From the NCBI GenBank assembly GCA_030682755.1, contig JAUXNR010000368.1, forward strand, positions 1 to 15,675: a stretch of 15,675 nt of DNA. Direction: 5' to 3'. Positions 10,497 through 15,675 of this stretch are shown here, piece by piece. A program made the position numbers and the translations under genes. Under the pieces are notes generated by a model. It was not told the origin of the DNA and searched no databases. It worked only from the letters and a program-made list of their open reading frames with translations. The DNA comes from Flavobacterium sp. (GTDB lineage Bacteria > Bacteroidota > Bacteroidia > Flavobacteriales > Flavobacteriaceae). How positions within the stretch are numbered: position 1 is the stretch's first letter; every line of letters begins with the position of its first letter.

Positions 10497-11137
10497 ACTC
10501 CGATAATGAGAAATATTCTAAAAATTAATGTTGCTATTACATTTACAAACCAATAATCATAAAAGTACATATTACTGTCAAAAATAAAATTGCTCGATAA
10601 AAATAAGAAAAATGTCGTTGAATAGTAAATCGCCATTCCTGCTACAAAATAAAACACTTCACTTTGCCACAGGTTAGGAATCTCTATCTTTTCAAATGGA
10701 TCAAGATTTTTTAATTTATAAAACAGGTTTTTAAGCCATACCGAAGAAAAAGTGAGTACAAAAAGCGTAATAAAACTTCTGTTTATTGCTGATGAAATAA
10801 GTTTGTTGTTCTCACTCCAATAAAAAAATGAGATACCATATACAATGACAAACAGGACTAAGGAAATCTTGAAAGCAATTTTGTACAAAGGCTTTAACAA
10901 ACGTGAAAAGAAATAATGTAATGATAAAAATGACAGCAGAGGATAAAGCTGAAACCAATATGCGGTATTTATTTTTAACAAATGCGTGCCCACAAACTCA
11001 TAAGCAGAAGCTATAGCAGTAAGCCAAATAAAAGGTACAACAAGATGACTCCAATTAAAAGCGTTTCCCTTCAAGAACAATAATAATAAAGGAATAAGGC
11101 CTATGAAAAGAGCAATATAAAAAACAACTGTGTACAA
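10475..11137 (-). CDS. Seven-TM membrane protein, probable sensor partner of the kinase
   Basis: I do not recognise a named family. The 220 residues hold seven hydrophobic helices at about 3-23, 31-50, 60-80, 88-107, 118-138, 159-182 and 193-215, with only short loops between them. The layout resembles the membrane part of 7TM-type bacterial sensors, here as a separate chain and not fused to a kinase. The start must be a TTG at 11137-11135: the preceding in-frame triplets are ATT and then the TAA stop of the upstream gene, and there is no ATG before residue 168. The end overlaps the kinase gene by 22 bases, a strong sign of coupled translation and of a shared complex in the inner membrane. 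It is Phe- and Tyr-rich, with several Trp residues in the helices. Transport or ligand sensing by the bilayer core are both possible; no conserved catalytic residue was seen. Confidence 0.8.
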   Translation of the reverse strand: MYTVVFYIALFIGLIPLLLLFLKGNAFNWSHLVVPFIWLTAIASAYEFVGTHLLKINTAYWFQLYPLLSFLSLHYFFSRLLKPLYKIAFKISLVLFVIVYGISFFYWSENNKLISSAINRSFITLFVLTFSSVWLKNLFYKLKNLDPFEKIEIPNLWQSEVFYFVAGMAIYYSTTFFLFLSSNFIFDSNMYFYDYWFVNVIATLIFRIFLIIGVWKMKQD

Positions 11138-11140
11138 AAT

Positions 11141-11458
11141 TTATGGTTTTATCAACGGACTTGACTTAGGGCAGTGCGAAGGACAAGGAGATAATTCTTC
11201 TACAATTACACCTCCGCTAATATCCTCACCGTCTTTGTCAACTCCCACTAACACCCTGTTTTCCTTATTTGTTTCGGTATCATTTCCATTATAGATACGT
11301 ATTCCTATACAGTCTTCCTGCTCCAGGATACGATCCAGTTTCTCTTTTCCGACAAAAAAGGATTTAATTGCATTAGGGTTTTCATTTTGGAAAGAATACG
11401 TGTAATTTACTGCTACTTTAAGAGTAATTACTTCTCCTGTATTTTTGTCTATTGCCAT
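11141..11458 (-). CDS. Small conserved-looking protein with Cys-rich, Pro-rich tail
   Basis: Function unknown. The 105-residue acidic protein has no signal peptide or membrane segment. It reads as a small beta-rich domain: ITLKVAVNYTYSF, then KSFFVGKEKLDRILEQ, GIRIYNG, RVLVGVDKDGEDI and GGVIVEE. It ends in a short tail with PCPSHCP (Cys92 and Cys96, spaced CxxxC), plus Cys50 inside the fold. I have an impression of similar small proteins with a CPxxC tail recurring in Bacteroidetes genomes, but cannot confirm a family here. It is the first gene of the leftward operon, with a promoter-like box about 26-33 bases before its start. The next gene's TTG start is only three bases after its stop. Its position, ahead of a sensor system and divergent from the giant gene, suggests it belongs to the same cargo system, for example as a chaperone, a ligand or a redox or metal-sensitive accessory. 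Confidence 0.8.
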   Translation of the reverse strand: MAIDKNTGEVITLKVAVNYTYSFQNENPNAIKSFFVGKEKLDRILEQEDCIGIRIYNGNDTETNKENRVLVGVDKDGEDISGGVIVEELSPCPSHCPKSSPLIKP

Positions 11459-11483
11459 AAAAATAATGTTTAAATTTAGTTGT

Positions 11484-11534
11484 TAAAGGTCTTATTTTTA
11501 TTTCAAATTGTCAATGCGGGAAAACCCGCATTTT
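11484..11534 (-). promoter_or_regulatory. Leftward promoter with dyad operator, for the two-component operon
   Basis: Read leftward, the 25-bp element (11534-11510) contains TTG at 11514-11512. Exactly 20 bases further on is the box GACCTTTA (11491-11484), a weak match to the Bacteroidetes TAnnTTTG -7 box, about 25 bases before the ATG at 11458. The element includes a perfect palindrome, AATGCGGG-AAAA-CCCGCATT (11513-11532). The same element, TTG, spacing and box recur on the other side of the region facing the other way, which is the main support. Operator use by the encoded NarL-type regulator is inferred. Confidence 0.55.
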
Positions 11535-11697
11535 TGTACTACTAATTATTTTTAGATAGCTAGTAATTTCCATTCTAATTTTGGCACTGTTTTGGATATT
11601 CTTTAATGGATTAATACTGTTCAAAAAACTGGTTAAACTAAAATAATTAAATATTTAGACTAAAAATTTGAGAAAATACGTGTTTTCCCGCATTGAC
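11510..11697. repeat. 25-bp inverted repeat pair (23 of 25 identical) bounding 138 bp
   Basis: The left arm is 11510-11534 and the right arm 11673-11697. Their shared 16-base core GTCAATGCGGGAAAAC is perfect in inverted orientation (11510-11525 against 11697-11682). After one mismatch, CG, and a second mismatch, five further bases (ATTTT) agree. The left arm is itself a perfect 8-bp dyad with an AAAA spacer; the right arm keeps one half of that dyad and degenerates in the other. The enclosed 138 bp is A/T-rich and holds no gene. I favour paired operators of a divergent promoter region; an invertible segment is the alternative. Confidence 0.8.
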
Positions 11698-11723
11698 TTT
11701 TTCATTTTTATGTTTGAACTTTG
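11673..11723 (+). promoter_or_regulatory. Rightward promoter with matching operator, for the giant gene
   Basis: The right arm of the inverted repeat carries TTG at 11693-11695, and 20 bases later GAACTTTG (11716-11723), five of six fixed positions of the TAnnTTTG box. The mirror-image leftward promoter has the same element, the same 20-base spacing and the similar box GACCTTTA (six of eight bases identical). If used, transcription would begin near 11730, leaving a leader of about 250 bases before the ATG at 11982. A second box, TATGTTTG (11709-11716), fits the consensus better but has TTG only 13 bases upstream. Confidence 0.5.
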
Positions 11724-11981
11724 AAGTATATTGAATTAACTCATCAAAAATGAGTGGCTCACTAGATGAAAAGCCCTTCAAGGGTATTTGAAATAAATGA
11801 TAGAGTAATACAACTTTTGGAAAGCTGAAAATCTACTTGATTATCTCAACTTTGAATATTGAAAATACTCTTTGTATAATTTTTACTTATTTATCTCTTA
11901 ACTACTTGAGTTCGTTTAATTACACTTTAAAAGTATTTCTTAGTGTAAAAAATATTACTAAACCTTATAAAATATTTTGAT
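11724..11981 (+). other. Long A/T-rich untranslated leader of the giant gene, with small hairpins
   Basis: I find no convincing gene here. Several short stem-loops are visible: ACTCAT/ATGAGT around 11738-11755, CCCTT/AAGGG around 11774-11784, and TACACT/AGTGTA (11921-11926 with 11942-11947) shortly before the start codon. TCATC (11741-11745) could alternatively pair with GATGA (11765-11769), so two exclusive folds are possible. A 13-codon frame (11750-11791) overlaps these. The sequence before the ATG is A/T-rich with no Shine-Dalgarno motif. A regulatory role of the leader is only a possibility. Confidence 0.35.
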
Positions 11982-14900
11982 ATGCCCTCATTAGCTCTTT
12001 TTACTGAAAGTTCAATTACTGCACAAGCAGCAAACCAGGCTTATGGAGTAGAATCTGCTGATAAGTTTCGTGTTAGCAGTATGTTTACTATATCTGCTGC
12101 TACAAAGGCCTATGCAATGATGAAGGGAACTATTTTATTACAGCAGCAGGCATCTGATATAAATAAGGTAAACCTTATCCTAAAACCTCACAATCAGAAA
12201 GAATTTAAGTTACCTGTTAAATATATTATTTACAGAGGTCTTAATATTGCTGACTTTATAGAGGACAGTGATTTGACTGATCCCGATAATAAAGTAAAAA
12301 CCTCCGGTTCTGAATTGTTGGCAGCTATGCAGGTCATTCAGCAAGACAGAGCACCTGGAGATGATATTCCTCTTGAAGCTCTCTTTGGAAATGAATTATC
12401 TCCTGCAAGTAATAAAAACATAGATGAGTTTTTCTTTAAAAACCTTGCTCCATCTTCACAACTTTTTACTATTGCTTGTGGCATTGAATTAGGGAATTTC
12501 TATGTAAATGAGAATAATGATCCGGAGGAAATAGGAGTTGAAATTATCCTTGAAAACTCCGAGTTATTTCCAACAGTCGAGATAGCCAAAAGACCGAAGT
12601 ACCAAATAGATGTAAGCGGGATTACGGATGCTGTACAAAAGAAGTGGCAAAAGGATCTAGTAAGACATTTTGCCGACCCTGCGGCTTTTTATGGCTTACA
12701 CTTCAATATAAAGGGAGGAATAGAATACAGGCAGGGAGTAAATAAGCCTAACGCAATTACGACTGTTGAAGTCTATCAGAATATAATAACTAAGTTTCAA
12801 ACTAAGAACAAAGTATATTTAGACATCCGTAATGAAAATGGTTATTCCTATAACTATTATGACAATTATGTAGGAACGGGAACTGATGCCGACAAGGAAC
12901 TGAAGATAGCACAAGATTCAGGTAACCTTGTACTAGAAGAATATTATACAGATGGCTGGGCAATACACACAGTGGACATTACATCAGGTAGTGGTACGCA
13001 AAATGAATTTTTTATAGCCTTACGGGTTAATGATAATGAAAGACCATTAATTGCCGCTTGGAATACCGAACTCACACCTAATTTGGTAATTGATCCACCT
13101 TTGAGTGATGATGCAGCAAGCAGGGTTTACTTCACTGATGAAACAGTTCTGTTACCAAACCCTGAACCATTACCGGAATTCACAGAAGCAGTTTCCATTA
13201 AAGTACCTAATGTTCTGAGTGAATCTGTACAGCTCGCTACTATTGTAAGGTTAGATTACATTAAACAAATACAATTTTATGATCCCATTGTAGGTGATTT
13301 TCCTTACTGGAACAGGACAGATTATCTTTTCGGACCTTTAACGACACAAATTCCGTGGGACAGTGATGACGGGACACAATGGATAGATTCTCATCATAGG
13401 AAATTTGTTGATGGCTTTAATCAGGGGTTTATTTCCGGCAAAGAGGAATTTGATATTGATACCATTGACCCTGCATTAAAAAAAATTACCATTAATCAGG
13501 TAATTGACCAGCATATTTCTAATAAAATACGTATTCGGAACGTATCTACTCATTGGCAAAATGTTGGAGAATACAATGTAATAAAAGTAGAAGTAGTAGG
13601 AACAAATACAGAAATTACCGTATTAGATAGTATTCAAACAAAATATCCTGGGGATAGAATTGTAGTAGAGATAGAAGTTGCTGTAACTATTGAAAGGGGA
13701 CATACGGGATTGATTGCCAAAGATATTGATTTAAGCGGGATTCCGGCTTTTCAAATTGGAAAAAAGATTAAACTATACACCGTATTTTCATCAAACGCAA
13801 AAGATTCAAGGAAAATAACAGATCTTGTAGTTATTGGTGGTTGGTCTCATATTATTTTAGACTCCCCGATAAAGCAGCTGGGCTTTGGTGCTATAATGCA
13901 GACTGGGATGGTATCGGAAACGGATTTATCTACCGGAACACCGCCACCCGACAATGATAATATTCTTTTTTATGCTATTCCTTCTTATTATTATAAAAGA
14001 TATGGAATGAAAAAAACAAACCTCTTTAACTACAAAGGAGGAACCAATGGATCTGACTCTTTTGTCAAAATGATTCAAAAGCAGACAAAGAATTTTGAAA
14101 TACAAAAATCCAGCTTACAACCCACAATAGGCAATTTTCTTGCAACGTTATCTTATAAAGATAAGACAAAAGAAAAAGAAATTATCCTCTTGTTAGGGCT
14201 AAAAAAATCAGAGTTTGAGGATTTAAAAACAGCAGCAACGGCTCAGCTTTCTCCTTATCATTTACAAATGTTAAAGTTGATTCCCCAAGGAAACCGCTTA
14301 CGTGATGAAGATTATGAACCTTATTACAAATACCATCTGGTAATAACGGGTAAGGATAGTAACGGAGACTATGCAGAAACCAGTGTGTTTAAAGAAATAT
14401 ACTCACGTGATGGCTTAATTTTTACATCGCCAGAATATGCTCAAAGTGAATTTATCTCACAACAAGAAGCTAATAGTGCACTTAATTTATTTATTAATGA
14501 TAACGATTTCAGCGGTTTAACAGTGTATTCTATTGAAGAAAACAAAGAGTTGAATAAGGATGGGAGTAATTGGGAGAGAAACCTAAACAATAAAGTCTTA
14601 TTAGGTCTAGACCCAGTTATTAAAAACCTAATTGAAGAATTACGAAATGAGCTAGATCTCGTTAATGATAATGCATCTGAAATTAGAACGTTAATTGAAT
14701 ATAAAGCAACTGAGCTTTTAACATTATCTCGTCAAAGAATTAGAGTAAATGGAACTGTGTATCAAAATAAAGATGGGATACTTTACATCGCAAGATTAAT
14801 GATGCAAATAGTTTTAAAGAATCATCCTAAATTGATTAATAATATGGCTTTGTCCGAAAATTTATCTGCTATTTTTGAAAAAAACAGTAGAGGCATAGAG

Positions 14901-15675
14901 GGTTCAGCTAAAGCAGATTTTAATTCATATCCCTCTACTCATAAAAGAATTCTTATATCTGGTTATGACCCTTTTGGAGCTGGAGCTGATTGGCAGGGAC
15001 ACAATTCTAATTCATCAGGCAATATTGCTCTTGCAATGGACGGAGTAGAAATAATAAATGGCAGCCATCAAGGAATAGTGCGTTCAGCTATTTTTCCTGT
15101 TAGATATTATGAATTTAATGAAGGGTGGATTGAAAATTTTTTCGAACCATATATTAATCCAAACCATCCCAAATATCAACCTGTAGATATAATAATTACA
15201 TTTAGCTACGGTGGAGCAAAATATTTTAATATAGATCGATTTTCAGCTCGATACAGAAATCCCAATCACACTGATAATAATGCAGAACTTGGAGGTAGCT
15301 CAATTTATTTAAATAATGCTGATAAGGATAATTTAGAGTTTATTGAGTCGAAATTACCATATAATGATCTATACATTCCAGATAGGGTCCTTCTACACCA
15401 AAGAGCCTTTTTTGAATACTATAATGGAAACATCCCAACAGGTCAAAAGAATTATACAATAAACAATTTTAATTTAACCCCTTTATTACCTACTCCAAGT
15501 ATTTTAAATTATCCTCCACCCTCTAGTGTCGATGCTAATAGAATAAAATCATTTTATGGTTCTGGAGGAGACTACTTATCTAATGAAATTTTTTATAGAG
15601 TAGCTTTTCTCAGGCAAAAATATAATCAAAATCTCAAGACAGGACATATTCACGTAGGCTTTTTAGATAGTGCTC
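11982..15675 (+). CDS. Giant modular protein with C-terminal pyroglutamyl-peptidase-like domain (3' end outside window)
   Basis: The frame is open for at least 1231 codons from ATG 11982 (an in-frame TAA lies at 11946-11948) and runs off the window. There is no signal peptide; the N-terminus reads MPSLALFTESSITAQAANQA. I recognise no family in residues 1 to about 985. These include beta-rich stretches (for example 515-600), a PPP-containing linker near 651-655 and a helical, coiled-coil-like segment at about 876-915. From residue 990 the sequence follows peptidase family C15: RILISGYDPFG (989-999), NSSGNIALAMDG, PVDIIITFSYGGAKYFNIDR (1067-1086), YGSGGDYLSNEIFY (1192-1205) and GHIHVG (1221-1226). 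The family triad Glu81-Cys144-His168 aligns with Asp1085, Ser1200 and His1224, with the Ser-His distance of 24 residues conserved. About 50 extra residues lie between the first two. The GQAGG signature reads FSYGG, so pyroglutamate specificity is doubtful. Role as an effector or toxin is inferred from architecture and setting. Confidence 0.85.
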   Translation, partial: MPSLALFTESSITAQAANQAYGVESADKFRVSSMFTISAATKAYAMMKGTILLQQQASDINKVNLILKPHNQKEFKLPVKYIIYRGLNIADFIEDSDLTDPDNKVKTSGSELLAAMQVIQQDRAPGDDIPLEALFGNELSPASNKNIDEFFFKNLAPSSQLFTIACGIELGNFYVNENNDPEEIGVEIILENSELFPTVEIAKRPKYQIDVSGITDAVQKKWQKDLVRHFADPAAFYGLHFNIKGGIEYRQGVNKPNAITTVEVYQNIITKFQTKNKVYLDIRNENGYSYNYYDNYVGTGTDADKELKIAQDSGNLVLEEYYTDGWAIHTVDITSGSGTQNEFFIALRVNDNERPLIAAWNTELTPNLVIDPPLSDDAASRVYFTDETVLLPNPEPLPEFTEAVSIKVPNVLSESVQLATIVRLDYIKQIQFYDPIVGDFPYWNRTDYLFGPLTTQIPWDSDDGTQWIDSHHRKFVDGFNQGFISGKEEFDIDTIDPALKKITINQVIDQHISNKIRIRNVSTHWQNVGEYNVIKVEVVGTNTEITVLDSIQTKYPGDRIVVEIEVAVTIERGHTGLIAKDIDLSGIPAFQIGKKIKLYTVFSSNAKDSRKITDLVVIGGWSHIILDSPIKQLGFGAIMQTGMVSETDLSTGTPPPDNDNILFYAIPSYYYKRYGMKKTNLFNYKGGTNGSDSFVKMIQKQTKNFEIQKSSLQPTIGNFLATLSYKDKTKEKEIILLLGLKKSEFEDLKTAATAQLSPYHLQMLKLIPQGNRLRDEDYEPYYKYHLVITGKDSNGDYAETSVFKEIYSRDGLIFTSPEYAQSEFISQQEANSALNLFINDNDFSGLTVYSIEENKELNKDGSNWERNLNNKVLLGLDPVIKNLIEELRNELDLVNDNASEIRTLIEYKATELLTLSRQRIRVNGTVYQNKDGILYIARLMMQIVLKNHPKLINNMALSENLSAIFEKNSRGIEGSAKADFNSYPSTHKRILISGYDPFGAGADWQGHNSNSSGNIALAMDGVEIINGSHQGIVRSAIFPVRYYEFNEGWIENFFEPYINPNHPKYQPVDIIITFSYGGAKYFNIDRFSARYRNPNHTDNNAELGGSSIYLNNADKDNLEFIESKLPYNDLYIPDRVLLHQRAFFEYYNGNIPTGQKNYTINNFNLTPLLPTPSILNYPPPSSVDANRIKSFYGSGGDYLSNEIFYRVAFLRQKYNQNLKTGHIHVGFLDSA

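Noticed and set aside
11513..11535. Dyad AATGCGGG-AAAA-CCCGCATT followed by five T as a rightward rho-independent terminator
   Set aside because: No rightward gene ends here, the loop is only four A, and the same sequence recurs as a promoter-proximal element on the other side, so an operator is the better reading.
11576..11583. TAATTTTG, a full match to the TAnnTTTG promoter box, as the main promoter of the giant gene
   Set aside because: No TTG at the expected 17-23 base distance upstream and about 400 bases from the start codon; mentioned only for the inversion hypothesis.
11709..11716. TATGTTTG as the -7 box of the giant gene
   Set aside because: Matches the box consensus, but the only nearby TTG is 13 bases upstream, too close; the GAACTTTG box at 20 bases has a mirror-image counterpart. 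It is not fully excluded.
11750..11791. A 13-codon frame starting MSGSLDEKPF in the leader of the giant gene
   Set aside because: Too short to support as a gene, with no visible ribosome-binding signal; kept only as a remark in the leader entry.
11982..15675. Assignment of the giant protein to a known secretion effector class (type VI, type IX or RHS)
   Set aside because: No VgrG, PAAR, RHS repeat, signal peptide or type IX sorting tail is visible; the C-terminus is outside the window, so a tail signal cannot be judged.

Overview
The window looks like part of an integrative and conjugative element (ICE), or its cargo region, from a Bacteroidota genome, most likely of the Flavobacteriia/Sphingobacteriia kind. 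The support is MobB- and MobC-type mobilization proteins of the Bacteroidetes conjugative transposon family, a very large methylase-helicase fusion, a DUF1896 protein, A/T-rich leaders without Shine-Dalgarno sequences, and promoter boxes that resemble the Bacteroidetes TTG / TAnnTTTG type. I see no tRNA, rRNA, CRISPR array, insertion sequence or attachment site.

Layout. (1) Positions 1-2936, rightward: the C-terminal part of the relaxase MobB, then the coupling protein MobC. A probable bidirectional terminator at 2962-2995 separates them from the convergent genes on the right. (2) Positions 3015-8853, leftward: a DUF1896 protein overlapping a 1805-residue protein with an N6-adenine methyltransferase-like half and an SF2 helicase half. 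This is typical ICE backbone. (3) Positions 9013-11458, leftward, closed by a strong terminator: a compact four-gene operon of a 105-residue conserved-looking protein with a Cys-rich tail, a seven-TM protein, a one-TM HisKA_3 histidine kinase and a NarL-type response regulator. (4) Positions 11459-11981: a 523-base divergent control region without a gene. It holds two near-identical 25-bp elements in inverted orientation, each at the same spacing from a promoter-like box and each facing its own gene. (5) From 11982 to the end, rightward: an uninterrupted reading frame of at least 1231 codons that continues past the window.

How the parts fit. The shared elements suggest that the two-component system controls itself and the giant gene, making regions 3-5 one cargo module carried beside the transfer genes. 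The giant protein has no signal peptide and about 980 residues I cannot assign. It ends in a domain that aligns by motif and spacing with pyroglutamyl peptidase I (peptidase family C15). The catalytic Glu-Cys-His triad of that family is replaced by Asp-Ser-His, the pattern of a classical serine hydrolase. A large unrecognised protein with a C-terminal altered peptidase domain, under a dedicated sensor and beside conjugation genes, is the best candidate here for an undescribed system, possibly a modular effector or toxin. That role is an inference.
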